NCBI GenBank assembly: GCA_945898095.1
Contig: CAMDHE010000005.1
Coordinates: 26,066-90,065 of the forward strand
Source: Roseateles toxinivorans
Lineage (GTDB): Bacteria; Pseudomonadota; Gammaproteobacteria; Burkholderiales; Burkholderiaceae_C
Length of the DNA stretch: 64,000 bases
Reading direction: 5' to 3'
This document shows positions 50,586 to 62,928 of the stretch, piece after piece. The notes under the pieces were generated by a model. It was not told the DNA's origin, made no database searches, and saw only the letters and a list, made by a program, of their open reading frames with translations. Within the stretch, counting starts at the first letter, position 1. The number at the start of each line of letters is the position of its first letter. Made by a program: the position numbers and the translations under genes.

Positions 50586-51788
50586 ATGAAACCGATCGGA
50601 ACCCCGCTATCTCCTTCTGCCACCCGGGTGATGCTGCTGGGCAGCGGCGAACTTGGCAAGGAGGTGCTGATCGCGCTGCAGCGCCTGGGTGTCGAGACCA
50701 TCGCAGTCGACCGCTATGCCAACGCGCCCGGCCAGCAAGTCGCCCACCATGCCCGCACGATCACGATGAGCGACCCGGCGGCGTTGCGCGCCTTGATCCT
50801 GGCCGAAAAGCCCGACCTGGTCGTGCCCGAAATCGAAGCGATTGCCACGGCTGTGCTTGAGGAGTTGGAGGCTGAAGGTCTGGTGCGCGTGATCCCGACT
50901 GCTCGCGCCGCCCGCCTGACGATGGACCGCGAAGGCATCCGCAGGCTGGCGGCTGAAACCTTGAACCTGCCGACCAGCCCGTTCAAGTTCTGCGATTCGC
51001 TGGCCGAGTTGCAGCAAGCGATCGATCAGGGCATCGGCTATCCCTGCGTCGTCAAGCCGGTGATGAGCAGTTCGGGCAAGGGCCAGAGCAAGATCGACGA
51101 TCCAGCTGGGGTGCAGGCCGCCTGGGACCACGCGATGTCAGGCGGCCGGGTCGGTCCGGGGCGGGTGATCGTCGAGGGTTTCATCGATTTCGACTATGAA
51201 ATCACCTTGCTGACCGTGCGCGCCATGGCAGCGGATGGGCGGGTCGAAACGCAGTTTTGCGCGCCGATTGGTCATGTGCAGGTCAGCGGTGACTATGTCG
51301 AGAGCTGGCAGCCGCAGCCGATGCATCATCTGGCCTTGGCCAGCGCACGGGCGATTGCCAAGGCGGTCACCGACAACCTCGGCGGCCTCGGGCTGTTCGG
51401 CGTCGAGCTGTTCGTCAAGGGCGAGCAGGTCTGGTTCAGCGAGGTCAGCCCGCGTCCGCATGACACCGGCATGGTGACGATGGTCACGCAATGGCAGAAC
51501 GAGTTCGAACTGCATGCCCGCGCCATCCTCGGCCTGCCGGTCAGCACCGCGTTGAAAAGCCCGGGCGCCAGTGCGGTGATCTATGGCGGCGTCGATGCCA
51601 AGGAGCTTTTGTTCGATGGCGTCGACGAAGCGCTGCGTGTGCCCAACAGCGACATCCGTTTGTTCGGCAAGCCCGAAAGCTTCGTCAAGCGCCGCATGGG
51701 CGTGGCCTTGGTGTTCGATGCCGATGTCGAACAGGCAAGGGTACAGGCCAAGCTCGCGGCATCGAAGGTGAAACCGCGGCGGGTTTGA
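50586..51788 (+). CDS. purT: Formate-dependent phosphoribosylglycinamide formyltransferase
   Basis: ATP-grasp enzyme that formylates GAR with formate and ATP, a folate-independent step of purine synthesis. The 400-residue protein has [13 protein letters not shown] at the N-terminus, the ATP-grasp motif [14 protein letters not shown] (about residue 156), [14 protein letters not shown] and the end [20 protein letters not shown]. It is transcribed away from ahcY; the 267 bp between them contain the ahcY riboswitch. Use of PurT implies a formate supply. Confidence 0.97.
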   Translation: MKPIGTPLSPSATRVMLLGSGELGKEVLIALQRLGVETIAVDRYANAPGQQVAHHARTITMSDPAALRALILAEKPDLVVPEIEAIATAVLEELEAEGLVRVIPTARAARLTMDREGIRRLAAETLNLPTSPFKFCDSLAELQQAIDQGIGYPCVVKPVMSSSGKGQSKIDDPAGVQAAWDHAMSGGRVGPGRVIVEGFIDFDYEITLLTVRAMAADGRVETQFCAPIGHVQVSGDYVESWQPQPMHHLALASARAIAKAVTDNLGGLGLFGVELFVKGEQVWFSEVSPRPHDTGMVTMVTQWQNEFELHARAILGLPVSTALKSPGASAVIYGGVDAKELLFDGVDEALRVPNSDIRLFGKPESFVKRRMGVALVFDADVEQARVQAKLAASKVKPRRV

Positions 51789-51794
51789 ATAACG

Positions 51795-51816
51795 AAGGGC
51801 GGCTTGCGCCGCCCTT
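51795..51816 (+). terminator. Hairpin after purT
   Basis: AAGGGCGGC and GCCGCCCTT are perfect 9-bp arms with a TTGC loop, 6 nt after the purT stop. Only two Ts close the right arm and no T-run follows, so termination may be partial. Confidence 0.55.
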
Positions 51817-51821
51817 GAAGG

Positions 51822-51981
51822 CCCCGCATTCCGCTGCGCTCATGGCGGGCTACCACAGCGCTGTTGCTTTTGCGGCATCTGAGTTGAAGCCGCATCGGGT
51901 GTCGTAGCCCGCATGCAGGCCGCAGGCTGGAATGCGGGGAGCGTGAAAGCCCCGCATTCCGCTGCGCTCATAGCGGGCTAC
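51822..51981. repeat. REP-like cluster: three copies of a short palindromic element
   Basis: Three related units sit between purT and metK: 51822-51853 and 51950-51981 (direct, both starting CCCCGCATTCCGCTGCGCTC and ending GCGGGCTAC, one base different) and 51904-51939 inverted (GTAGCCCGCATGCAGG to GGAATGCGGGG). The inverted middle copy can pair with either neighbour. This resembles dispersed REP/BIME-type intergenic repeats, normally spread by RAYT transposases; no such gene is in the window. Confidence 0.8.
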
Positions 51982-52040
51982 AACTCACCTGCCTTGTGGT
52001 TTCGGCCGACCCTGCAGGCCCGCTTCGCGGTCGCTTTGCT

Positions 52041-53219
<1,179 letters not shown>

Positions 53220-53388
53220 TTTTACACTCCGGTTAGCGTTGATCGGCGTTGCCGGGCTGTCGGGGTGACGCGGCGAACGCTTTAGCAGCATTTATTGAGC
53301 ATCGCTGCCCGGCGGGTTTCTGACTTCATCGTCATGGCCCGCATCGCCCCGCAAGTTGTCCAAAAAATTAACTCGGCGATGGCCGAAG

Positions 53389-53394
53389 TATACA
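53389..53394 (+). promoter_or_regulatory. -10-like hexamer of the first lpxL-type gene
   Basis: TATACA ends 3 nt before the ATG at 53398, with no Shine-Dalgarno. The pattern resembles purC and may mean initiation at or just inside the start codon, or that a downstream start is used. Confidence 0.3.
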
Positions 53395-53397
53395 AAC

Positions 53398-54270
53398 ATG
53401 TTGTTGTTTCGAATTCTTTCCCGTTTGCCGCTATGGCTATTGCATTTTTTTGGTGCAACGGCGGGTTGGTTGGTCTTTGCCAGCTCGAGAACCTACCGCC
53501 TGCGCTACCTGGCGAATGCCCGCGCTGCCGGCCAGAGCTGGGCTTCGGTCCGCGGTGGCATTGCCTCGGCCGGGCGTTTAATGGCCGAATTGCCCTGGCT
53601 GTGGCTAAGGCCTGCGGACAAAGAACTGGGCCTGGCCCTGCGCTGGGACGGCGCTGAGTTAATAGAAACCGCTTTGGCACAACACCGTGGTCTGGTGCTG
53701 CTGACCCCGCATCTGGGTTGCTTCGAGATTTGCGCGCAGGCTTATGCCGAGCGTTTCGGACAGGGCGAGGTGCCGATCACGGTCTTGTTCCGGCCGGCGC
53801 GCCAAGCCTGGCTGCGCCGCGTCGTCGACGCCTCGCGTGGCCGGCCGGGTCTGGAAACTGCCTCGGCGACCCTGTCCGGCGTGCGCCAGATGATCCGCGC
53901 TTTGCGGCAAGGGCAATGCATCGGTCTGCTGCCCGACCAGGTGCCGCCGGTCGGCCTCGGTGTCTGGGCGCCTTTTTTCGGTCAACCGGCCTATACGATG
54001 ACGCTGGCGGCAAGGCTGTTGCAGCAAACCGGCGCTGCGGCTTTGCTGATCTGGGGTGAGCGCTTGCCTCGGGGTCAGGGCTATGTGGTCCATGTGCTGC
54101 CGGCGCCGGTGATTGACACCGGCATGGCCCCGCAAGCTGCTGCTACTCGCATCAACCAGGCGATGGAACAGCTGATCCTGCTGGCGCCCTCGCAATATCT
54201 ATGGGGCTATCACCGCTACAAATTGCCGCGCGGGCTCGACATCGGTGCCGCACCGGCCCGGGAGTCCTGA
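53398..54270 (+). CDS. Lipid A biosynthesis acyltransferase, LpxL/HtrB family (copy 1)
   Basis: Inner-membrane enzyme adding a secondary acyl chain to lipid A. The 290-residue protein has one N-terminal hydrophobic segment (about residues 5-35) and the HX4E catalytic motif in TPHLGCFEI (about 104), then LFRPARQAW and LLPDQVPP. It is followed immediately by a second family member, so two late acylations may be encoded side by side, as is usual in betaproteobacteria. The start codon lacks a Shine-Dalgarno. Confidence 0.92.
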   Translation: MLLFRILSRLPLWLLHFFGATAGWLVFASSRTYRLRYLANARAAGQSWASVRGGIASAGRLMAELPWLWLRPADKELGLALRWDGAELIETALAQHRGLVLLTPHLGCFEICAQAYAERFGQGEVPITVLFRPARQAWLRRVVDASRGRPGLETASATLSGVRQMIRALRQGQCIGLLPDQVPPVGLGVWAPFFGQPAYTMTLAARLLQQTGAAALLIWGERLPRGQGYVVHVLPAPVIDTGMAPQAAATRINQAMEQLILLAPSQYLWGYHRYKLPRGLDIGAAPARES

Positions 54271-55179
54271 ATGCTGCCCCGCTTCGGTGCTCATCTGCTC
54301 ATCGGTCTGCTCTGGCTGCTGCATTTCCTGCCCTTGCCTGCGCTCGCGGCCCTCGGGCAAGGCCTTGGCGGCCTGCTCTGGCGCCTGGCACCGGCTCGAA
54401 AACGGATTGCGCTGCGCAATCTGGCGCTCTGCTTCCCCGAACTCTCCGAGCCCGAACGGGTCGCTTTGGCGCGTGAACATTTCGGCTGGCTCGGTCGCAG
54501 CTTTCTCGAGCGCAGCCTGCTCTGGTTTGCCTCGGCCAAGCGGCTGCAGCGGATCGTCCACATCAAGGGCGACATCGGGCTGGCCGATCGCAGCGGCGCG
54601 CCGATGATGTGGCTGGTGCCGCATTTCGTCGGGCTTGAATGGACCGGGCCTGCGCTGCTGCTGAATCAGCAAACCCCGGCCGTCAATGTCTATCAGCGCC
54701 AGAGCAATCCGGTGCTCGACGCGAGGCTGCTGGCGAGCCGCGCCCGCTTCGGCAAGAACGCCCTGGTCGACCGCCACCGCGGCATCCGCCCGGTGTTGAA
54801 ACTGATCCGCGAGGGCTTCGGCTTCATCAATGCGCCCGATATGGACTTCGGCGCCAAGGACTCGGCCTTCGTGGAGTTTTTCGGTGTACCGGCCTGCACG
54901 CTGCTGGCACCGGCGAAAGTCGCTGACGCCATGGACATGCAGGTCCAGCCCTTGGTTGTGACGATGCTGCCAGGCGGCAAGGGGCTGGTGGTCGAGGCCT
55001 GCGCGCCGCTGCCCGGTTACCCCAGCGGCGATCTGCTCGCCGATGCCAAACAGCTCAACGCCTGGCTGGAAGCGCGCATCCGCGAGAACCCGGCCCAATA
55101 CTTATGGGTGCACAAGAGGTTCAAGACCAGGCCGGAGGGTGAGGCTTCCCTCTACCCGCCGAAAGTTCTGCGGCGATGA
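54271..55179 (+). CDS. Lipid A biosynthesis acyltransferase, LpxL/HtrB family (copy 2)
   Basis: A 302-residue relative of the preceding gene with N-terminal hydrophobic helix (about residues 8-30), [15 protein letters not shown], the HX4E motif in [11 protein letters not shown] (about 115), and [14 protein letters not shown] in place of the PDQ motif. Its ATG follows the preceding stop codon without a gap, so translation is coupled. Its stop codon lies inside the hairpin before dapF. Confidence 0.92.
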   Translation: MLPRFGAHLLIGLLWLLHFLPLPALAALGQGLGGLLWRLAPARKRIALRNLALCFPELSEPERVALAREHFGWLGRSFLERSLLWFASAKRLQRIVHIKGDIGLADRSGAPMMWLVPHFVGLEWTGPALLLNQQTPAVNVYQRQSNPVLDARLLASRARFGKNALVDRHRGIRPVLKLIREGFGFINAPDMDFGAKDSAFVEFFGVPACTLLAPAKVADAMDMQVQPLVVTMLPGGKGLVVEACAPLPGYPSGDLLADAKQLNAWLEARIRENPAQYLWVHKRFKTRPEGEASLYPPKVLRR

Positions 55180-55189
55180 TAATCGCCGC
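55170..55189 (+). promoter_or_regulatory. Hairpin and -10-like hexamer immediately before dapF
   Basis: GCGGCGAT and ATCGCCGC form a perfect 8-bp stem with a GATA loop that ends at the base before the dapF ATG. GATAAT (55178-55183) inside it lies 6 nt from the ATG and could be a -10 element. In a read-through transcript the hairpin would cover the place of the missing Shine-Dalgarno. Confidence 0.45.
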
Positions 55190-56047
55190 ATGAAACTTCG
55201 CTTTACCAAGATGCAGGGCGCGGGCAATGACTTCGTGGTCATCGATGCGACGCAAAGCCCCTTGCAGTTGACTGCTGAGCAGATGCGCCGTTTGGGCGAT
55301 CGGCGGTTTGGCGTTGGCTGCGACCAGATTCTGGTGATCGAGGCGAGCCAACAGCCCGGGGTTGACTTCCGCTACCGCATCTTCAACAACAGCGGCGAAG
55401 AGGTCGAGCAATGCGGCAATGGCGCGCGCTGCTTTGTTCGCTATGTGTCTGAAAAAGGCCTGACCAACAAGCGCAGCATTCGCGTCGAGACCATGGCGGC
55501 GACGCTGCATTTGCAACTGCGCGACGATGGCCGGGTCAGCGTCGATATGGGCGCCCCTTGTTTCGACCTGTCGGCATTGCCATTCGACGCTGCGGGCTTG
55601 ACGCCGAGATTGCTGCATGGCTTCGAGTTGTGGTCGTTGGATGAACCGGGCTGCGAGCTGGCGCTGCTGTCGATGGGCAATCCGCATGCGGTGCAACTGG
55701 TCGCTGATGTCGACGCCGCACCGGTCGCAATGCAGGGCCCCTTGATCGAGGGCCATAGGCGCTTTGCCCGCAAGGTCAATGTCGGCTTCATGCAGATCCT
55801 GTCGCGCAGCGCCGTGCGCCTGCGCGTGTTCGAGCGTGGTGCCGGCGAAACTCTGGCCTGCGGCACCGGCGCTTGCGCAGCAGTGGTGGCAGGGATCCGG
55901 CTTGGCTGGCTGGACGAGATGGTTGAGGTCCAGATGCGCGGCGGTGAGCTGAAAATTGAATGGGCCGGCATCACTGCCGGCCTGCATGCACCGGTGCTGA
56001 TGACAGGGCCGGCCCAAACTGTTTTTGAAGGGGAAATCGAGCTGTGA
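55190..56047 (+). CDS. dapF: Diaminopimelate epimerase
   Basis: Interconverts LL- and meso-diaminopimelate for peptidoglycan and lysine. The 285-residue enzyme has [15 protein letters not shown] at the N-terminus and both catalytic cysteines, in [10 protein letters not shown] (about residue 76) and [11 protein letters not shown] (about 224). The ATG at 55190 gives the normal N-terminus. It overlaps the DUF484 gene (GTGA). Confidence 0.97.
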   Translation: MKLRFTKMQGAGNDFVVIDATQSPLQLTAEQMRRLGDRRFGVGCDQILVIEASQQPGVDFRYRIFNNSGEEVEQCGNGARCFVRYVSEKGLTNKRSIRVETMAATLHLQLRDDGRVSVDMGAPCFDLSALPFDAAGLTPRLLHGFELWSLDEPGCELALLSMGNPHAVQLVADVDAAPVAMQGPLIEGHRRFARKVNVGFMQILSRSAVRLRVFERGAGETLACGTGACAAVVAGIRLGWLDEMVEVQMRGGELKIEWAGITAGLHAPVLMTGPAQTVFEGEIEL

Positions 56048-56769
56048 ACAACAATACGCAGGGCATCACCGAGCAGGACATTGCCGACTTTCTCGCCAAT
56101 ACGCCGGGCTTTTTCGAGCGTCACGCCGAATTGCTGGCGACCGTGCAGTTGAGCCATCCGCATGACGGTCGCGCCGTCTCTCTGCAGCAGCGCCAGGCCG
56201 ACATGCTGCGCGAAAAAATCAAGGGTCTTGAATTCAAGATCCTCGAGATGATCCGCAACGGCCAGGAAAACGTCGCCATCGCCGACCGCCTGCACCGCTG
56301 GACCCAGGCCTTGATGCTGACCGCCGACGCTGCCGCATTGCCGGCTGTCCTGACGCAGGAGCTGCGCCATCAATTCATGATTCCGCAATGCGGTCTGCGG
56401 CTGTGGGATGTCGCCGAGGCCTATGCCGGGGCGGTTTTTGCCCAGACTGTCAGCGCCGATGTGAAGAGCTTTGCCGCCAGCCTGACCCAGCCTTATTGCG
56501 GCATCAACTCGGGCTTCGAGGCGGCGCGCTGGCTTGGATCTGCCGAAGACGGCGGCCCAAATGGCGGCGCAGTCTCGCTGGCCCTGATTCCGCTGATGCG
56601 AGCTGCGGGTGCAGGTCAGGAATGTTTCGGCATGCTGGTGCTGGGGTCGCCCGACCCGACCCGTTACACCGCCGAGATGGGCACCGAATTCCTCGCCCGC
56701 GTCGGTGATGTTGCCGCAGCGGCTCTGGTGCGCCTGCTGCCGGACAAGCGTGAAAGCGCCGCCGGCTGA
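56044..56769 (+). CDS. DUF484 family protein
   Basis: A 241-residue cytoplasmic protein of the DUF484 family, usually found between dapF and xerC. It contains the N-terminal motif [18 protein letters not shown], a helical coiled segment (about residues 45-80) and a GAF-like C-terminal domain with [15 protein letters not shown]. The function is unknown. The GTG start overlaps dapF, and its 3' end overlaps the xerC start by about 20 bases. Confidence 0.9.
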   Translation: MNNNTQGITEQDIADFLANTPGFFERHAELLATVQLSHPHDGRAVSLQQRQADMLREKIKGLEFKILEMIRNGQENVAIADRLHRWTQALMLTADAAALPAVLTQELRHQFMIPQCGLRLWDVAEAYAGAVFAQTVSADVKSFAASLTQPYCGINSGFEAARWLGSAEDGGPNGGAVSLALIPLMRAAGAGQECFGMLVLGSPDPTRYTAEMGTEFLARVGDVAAAALVRLLPDKRESAAG

Positions 56770-57712
56770 AGCGCTGGCGCCGGTGGATGATCCACTGGCA
56801 CCGCAGCTCAGCGCCTACCTCGATCATGTGCGCGTGCAGCGCCGTCTGGCGCCGCGCACCCTGGTCATTTATACCGATGCCATGCAGCGATTGCAGGCCT
56901 TGGCAATCAGCGATGGCATCGAGTTGCTCAAGCTGCAGCCGCATCAGGCCAGGCGCTGGGCATCGCGCCTGCATGGGCAGCAGCATCTGGGGCCGCGCAG
57001 CATTGCCTTGCTGCTGTCGGGCTGGCGAGGGCTCTATCGCTGGTGGGGCACGCAGCGCCTGGTCGAGCTCAATCCGTTCGATGGCTTGCGGGCGCCCAAG
57101 GCCGCCAAGCCCTTGCCCAAAGCGCTCGGCGTCGATGAAGCAGTGCAACTGGCCGAATTCAGCAATGCCGCTGCCGACCCCAGGTTTGAAGCGCGCGACC
57201 GCTGCATCGTCGAGCTGCTCTATGGCTGCGGCCTGCGGATTGCCGAACTGGTCGGGCTTGACGCCCAAGCCAGCGCGCAGGCGCAGGGCTGGGTCGATCT
57301 GCAGGCTGGCGAAGCCTTTGTCTTGGGCAAGGGCAGCAAGAGGCGCAGCGTGCCTTTGGGGGGCGCTGCGTTGGCCTCGCTGCAGCGCTGGCTGCTGCAG
57401 CGTCAGTCAATCGCCGGCCAGGGCGAGACGGCTTTGCTGGTCGGCCCGCGTGGCGCCAGGATGGGCGCGCCGCAAATTCGCGCCAGGCTCAAGAGTCGCG
57501 CGCTGGCCGCCGGCATGCCCGCCCATGTGCACCCGCATATGCTGCGGCATTCTTTTGCCTCGCATTTGCTGCAGTCGAGCGGCGACCTGCGTGCAGTGCA
57601 GGAGTTGCTCGGCCATGCGAATATCACCACCACCCAGGTCTATACCCAGCTCGACTGGCAGCATCTGGCCAAGATCTACGACGCCGCCCATCCGCGCGCC
57701 AAGAAAAAATAA
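56750..57712 (+). CDS. xerC: Tyrosine recombinase XerC
   Basis: Site-specific recombinase resolving chromosome dimers at dif together with XerD. The 320-residue product has an N-terminal SAM-like DNA-binding domain (about residues 15-95) and a catalytic domain with arginine in YGCGLRIAEL, HPHMLRHSFASHLL, and LGHANITTTQVYTQLD bearing the nucleophilic tyrosine. The GTG at 56750 inside DUF484 is my preferred start; a GTG at 56783 is possible. Context in the dapF-DUF484-xerC group marks it as the housekeeping enzyme, not a phage integrase. Confidence 0.93.
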   Translation: MKAPPAEALAPVDDPLAPQLSAYLDHVRVQRRLAPRTLVIYTDAMQRLQALAISDGIELLKLQPHQARRWASRLHGQQHLGPRSIALLLSGWRGLYRWWGTQRLVELNPFDGLRAPKAAKPLPKALGVDEAVQLAEFSNAAADPRFEARDRCIVELLYGCGLRIAELVGLDAQASAQAQGWVDLQAGEAFVLGKGSKRRSVPLGGAALASLQRWLLQRQSIAGQGETALLVGPRGARMGAPQIRARLKSRALAAGMPAHVHPHMLRHSFASHLLQSSGDLRAVQELLGHANITTTQVYTQLDWQHLAKIYDAAHPRAKKK

Positions 57713-57715
57713 GTC

Positions 57716-59230
57716 ATGCGATCGCGTTCAATCCTCGCCGCCGTCCTGGCAATGCCGCTGCTGGCTGTGGCGATGCCCGACCAGCCCTTTCCGAGCGCCA
57801 AGCTGGCGGCCAGCCACCCAGCGGCCGTCGAGTTCAGCTGGACGCCGCTGCGGATGCCCAATGGCGAGCGCATTGCCCTGGCCGGTGGCAGCTATCTGCT
57901 GGCCTTCAACGAGGAATGGGGCTTCGGCCCGAGCGTCTATGGCGCCGCCAAAGGCAATTTCGGCGGACTCTTCACCGCCGGTTTTACCGCGCAGCGGCGC
58001 TGGCGTCTGAGCCCCGGCACCCACCTGGCCGCGGGCTTGTATGCCGGCGCTGGTGGGGGTGTCAGCTCGGATCAGGTGCGTTTTGGGGGCGGGCTGATGC
58101 TGCGGCCGGAGATTTCACTGCGAGCTGATTTCGGCCCCTGGTATGCCGGTGCGGCGCTGGCGCAGATTCGCTTCCCGAGCGGCAACATCAGCGGCAGCAG
58201 CTTTGGCCTGGTGCTGGGTCGTATGACCGGCTTTGCCAGCTTCGATCCGGTCGATTCCGGCCGGCAAGGGCGGGCTGCAGTTCGTACCGGGCTGGGCATG
58301 GACGAGATCACGCTGTTTTTCGGCGCAGACAAACCGTCCGGCAGCAGCCGCAACCGCAGCGGCCAGCCCAGCCTGGCCCGCATGGGCAAGGCCGGTGCTG
58401 AAATGCGTCAGTACGGCGACATCGGCAGTTGGTGGAGCCTCGAAGGAGCCGGTGCAGCCGAGGGCGGCGCCGACGGTTATATGGAACTGCTGGCCGGCGT
58501 CGGCCAAGACTGGGCCTTGTTCGGCAGTTCGCTGCGGATTGGCGGTCAGCTCGCGGCCGGGCTCGGCGGCGGCGGCAATGTCGACACCGGCAACGGCTGG
58601 CTGCTGCGCGCCGGGCCGAGCTTGCGCTGGCTGACCCCTTGGGGTGCGACGCTGCGGGTCGATGGCGGGCTGACGCGCGCGCCTTCGGGTCATTTCAGCA
58701 GCAATTACCTGCGCATCGGCCTGGGTCTGCCGCTCGACGGCAGCGCAGCAGGGTTTGACCGCCTTGGCGATGGCGGCCGGATCGTCCATCTCAACCAGCT
58801 GTTCGTCAGTGTTCAGCATTTGCCGCAGCTGCGTTTCAAAGACGGCAGAAGCGACCCCGTCACGCATCTGGCGAGCTTGATGACGCGTGAGCTGACGCCC
58901 TCGCTTTACGGCGTGGCGCAAGCCGGCAGCGCGGCGCTCGGCCATGCGGGGGCTTACTCTTTCGGGCTGTTCGGGCTGGGCCTGCAGACGAGGCAGAACT
59001 TGGCCTCGACCCGCTTTGGCATCGAGGCGCTGCTCGGCGCGGCCGGCGGCGGTGGCGTGGCGGTTGGCGGCGGCGCGGTGCTGCAGGCCGAAGCCTGGGC
59101 CGCCTGGGCCTTCGGCGACAGCGACCGGCTGCGCTTGCGCGCGGGATTCGGTCAATGGCGCAGCCTGCGCGATGCCAGCCAGTCCTCGCCGCTGTTGAAT
59201 TTGTCGCTCGGTTACGGCTTCGGAACCTGA
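57716..59230 (+). CDS. Uncharacterised exported protein, probably an outer-membrane beta-barrel
   Basis: A 504-residue protein I do not recognise. A signal peptide (about residues 1-19, ending LAVAMP) is followed by glycine-rich alternating segments typical of barrel strands, such as HLAAGLYAGAGGGVSS, WLLRAGPSLRWLTPWGATLRV, FGIEALLGAAGGGG and the last strand LLNLSLGYGFGT. Barrel strands appear to run through the entire length, without a recognisable plug or enzyme motif. It begins 3 nt after the xerC stop and ends 13 nt before rlmI, suggesting co-transcription with both. Confidence 0.65.
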   Translation: MRSRSILAAVLAMPLLAVAMPDQPFPSAKLAASHPAAVEFSWTPLRMPNGERIALAGGSYLLAFNEEWGFGPSVYGAAKGNFGGLFTAGFTAQRRWRLSPGTHLAAGLYAGAGGGVSSDQVRFGGGLMLRPEISLRADFGPWYAGAALAQIRFPSGNISGSSFGLVLGRMTGFASFDPVDSGRQGRAAVRTGLGMDEITLFFGADKPSGSSRNRSGQPSLARMGKAGAEMRQYGDIGSWWSLEGAGAAEGGADGYMELLAGVGQDWALFGSSLRIGGQLAAGLGGGGNVDTGNGWLLRAGPSLRWLTPWGATLRVDGGLTRAPSGHFSSNYLRIGLGLPLDGSAAGFDRLGDGGRIVHLNQLFVSVQHLPQLRFKDGRSDPVTHLASLMTRELTPSLYGVAQAGSAALGHAGAYSFGLFGLGLQTRQNLASTRFGIEALLGAAGGGGVAVGGGAVLQAEAWAAWAFGDSDRLRLRAGFGQWRSLRDASQSSPLLNLSLGYGFGT

Positions 59231-59243
59231 ATCCAAGGAATAC

Positions 59244-60425
59244 ATGAAAAAGATCGTTATTCGGGCCGGCAAGGAGCGTTCGCTGCAACGCCGCCACCCC
59301 TGGGTTTTTGAGGGCTCGGTGCAAAGAGGCAGCGCGGATTCGGGCGAAACCGTCAGGGTCGAATCAGCCGAAGGCCAGTTCCTCTGCTGGGGTGCTTACA
59401 GCCCGCAGTCGATTTTCCGCGTGCGGGCCTGGAGCTTTGACGAAGCGCAGCGCATCGATGCGGGCTTTTTTGCGCAGCGCATCGAGGCCGCCTTGGCGGT
59501 GCGCGCCAGGTTGCCGATTGCGTCGAATGGCATGCGCCTGATCCATGCCGAGGCCGATGGCTTGCCAGGCCTGATCGTCGACCGCTACGCCGACACTCTG
59601 GTCGCGCAATTCCTCTCCGCCGGCGCCGAGCGCTGGAAACCGGTGATCGCCGACTTGCTGCTGGCGGCGACTGGGCTGAGCAAGCTCTACGAGCGCTCGG
59701 ACGCGCAGGTGCGCGAGCTCGAGGGCCTGGCCAAACAGACCGGCTGGCTGCGCGGCGATGGGCCGACCGAGCTGACGATCAACGAGCATCAATGGCAGCT
59801 GACGCTGGACGTCGCCGAAGGCCACAAGACTGGCTATTACCTCGACCAGCGCGACAACCGCAAGAAGTTTGCCGACGCGGTGCGCCAGTTCGGCTGCAAG
59901 ACGGTGCTGAACTGCTTCAGCTATACGGGCGGCTTTTCGGTGGCGGCGCTGGCCGGCGGTGCGACCGAGGTCGTCAGCATCGACAGCTCGGGCCCGGCTT
60001 TGGCGCGCGCCAACGCCCATGTGGCCTTGAATGGTTTTGCGCCTGCCAGCCACAGCGCGCAGGACGCCGACGTCAACGCCAGCTTGCGCCAATTCCTGAA
60101 GGAAGGGCGGCGCTTTGACGCGATCGTGCTCGACCCGCCGAAATTTGCGCCGACCGCAGCCCATGCCGAACGCGCAGCCCGCGCCTACAAGGACATCAGC
60201 CGCCTGGCGCTGATGCTGCTGTCGAAGGGTGGCCTGCTGTTCACTTTTTCATGCTCGGGCGGCATCGGCCCCGAGTTGTTCCACAAGATCGTTGCCGGCG
60301 CCGGCCTCGATGCGCTGGTTGATGGCTTCATCATCGACCGTGTCGGTGCGGCGCCCGACCATCCGCAGACGATCTGCTTCCCCGAAGGCGAGTACCTGAA
60401 AGGCCTGCTGATCCTGACCCGCTGA
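59244..60425 (+). CDS. rlmI: 23S rRNA (cytosine(1962)-C(5))-methyltransferase RlmI
   Basis: SAM-dependent rRNA methyltransferase. The 393-residue protein has an N-terminal PUA-like domain (about residues 1-75, with RHPWVFEGSV), the EEHI-like linker replaced by DLRRNRK-like DQRDNRKKF, the SAM motif NCFSYTGGFSVAAL (about 220), LDPPKFAP and the cysteine motif FSCSGGI. It has an AAGGA Shine-Dalgarno and is convergent with the Lrp-type regulator 10 nt away. Confidence 0.92.
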   Translation: MKKIVIRAGKERSLQRRHPWVFEGSVQRGSADSGETVRVESAEGQFLCWGAYSPQSIFRVRAWSFDEAQRIDAGFFAQRIEAALAVRARLPIASNGMRLIHAEADGLPGLIVDRYADTLVAQFLSAGAERWKPVIADLLLAATGLSKLYERSDAQVRELEGLAKQTGWLRGDGPTELTINEHQWQLTLDVAEGHKTGYYLDQRDNRKKFADAVRQFGCKTVLNCFSYTGGFSVAALAGGATEVVSIDSSGPALARANAHVALNGFAPASHSAQDADVNASLRQFLKEGRRFDAIVLDPPKFAPTAAHAERAARAYKDISRLALMLLSKGGLLFTFSCSGGIGPELFHKIVAGAGLDALVDGFIIDRVGAAPDHPQTICFPEGEYLKGLLILTR

Positions 60426-60435
60426 TCGGGGGGGG

Positions 60436-60927
60436 TCAAATGGCTGAGGGCAGGGCCAGGCGAGGGGCGAACTTGGCCCTGTGGATGCTGAAAAAGCTTT
60501 TTACATTGCGCACATTCGCGTCCTGGGTGAACAGGCGCTGGGTCAGGGCGTGAAACGCGGCCATATCGGCCACCTGCACCACCAGCACGAAGTCAGGCCC
60601 GGGCGAGACGCGCCAGCATTGCTGTACCTCGGGGGGCGCGACGATGCGCGCTTCGAAGGCCGACAGATGCTCGGCGCCTTGCCGATCCAGGGTGATTTCG
60701 ACGATTGCGCTGAGGCCGGCGCCAAGCTTTTCATGCGACAGCAGGGCAACGCGGCGCTCGATCACGCCGCTGTCGATGAGGCGCTTGACGCGCCGCAAAC
60801 AGGTGGCCGGCGAGACATGAACCCGCTGCGCCAGGTCCTGGTTGCTCAGGGAGGCGTCCTCTTGCAGGATGTCGAGCAGCCTCAGATCAGTGGCGTCGAG
60901 GCTGATTTCACTGGTTGAATCATTCAT
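60436..60927 (-). CDS. Lrp/AsnC family transcriptional regulator
   Basis: A 163-residue DNA-binding regulator with an N-terminal winged helix (LDATDLRLLDILQEDASLSN, HVSPATCLRRVKRLIDSG) and a C-terminal RAM ligand-binding domain (FVLVVQVADMAAFHALTQRL). The start at 60927 gives the normal length; an in-frame ATG at 60957 would place the 60940-60954 palindrome inside the gene. Neither has a good Shine-Dalgarno. It diverges from glmS, and the space between holds several inverted repeats likely to bind it. The ligand is unknown; amino acids are usual. Confidence 0.9.
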   Translation of the reverse strand: MNDSTSEISLDATDLRLLDILQEDASLSNQDLAQRVHVSPATCLRRVKRLIDSGVIERRVALLSHEKLGAGLSAIVEITLDRQGAEHLSAFEARIVAPPEVQQCWRVSPGPDFVLVVQVADMAAFHALTQRLFTQDANVRNVKSFFSIHRAKFAPRLALPSAI

Positions 60928-60939
60928 ATTTAGATCATC

Positions 60940-61002
60940 CGTGAAATTTTCACGCATTTCAATAGTTAAATGAAATATTAGTGCAATATTTCATGAATAT
61001 TG
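60940..61002. promoter_or_regulatory. Cluster of inverted repeats between lrp-type gene and glmS
   Basis: 60940-60954 is the 15-bp perfect palindrome CGTGAAATTTTCACG. 60970-60994 has perfect 10-bp arms ATGAAATATT/AATATTTCAT with a 5-nt spacer. 60984-61002 has arms CAATATT/AATATTG overlapping it. TGAAAT recurs through the stretch. Spaced AT-rich repeats beside the own gene are typical of autoregulated Lrp/AsnC operators. Confidence 0.65.
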
Positions 61003-61060
61003 ATCACATCAACCGCTTCGTAAATCCTAGGATGGCAATGAAATCCATAGGGAGAAGCAT

Positions 61061-62920
<1,860 letters not shown>

Positions 62921-62928
62921 TTCAGCTA

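Noticed and set aside
53220..53290. SAM riboswitch in the metK leader
   Set aside because: Words such as CCCGGCAAC and GCTAACCGG on the minus strand recall the S-box core, but the 5' half with its kink-turn and P1 partner is not there.
56750..57712. Phage or island integrase
   Set aside because: It is a tyrosine recombinase, but length and dapF-DUF484 context identify the housekeeping XerC.
61003..61060. glmS ribozyme before glmS
   Set aside because: The leader is too short and has no ribozyme core; the element is a feature of Gram-positive bacteria.
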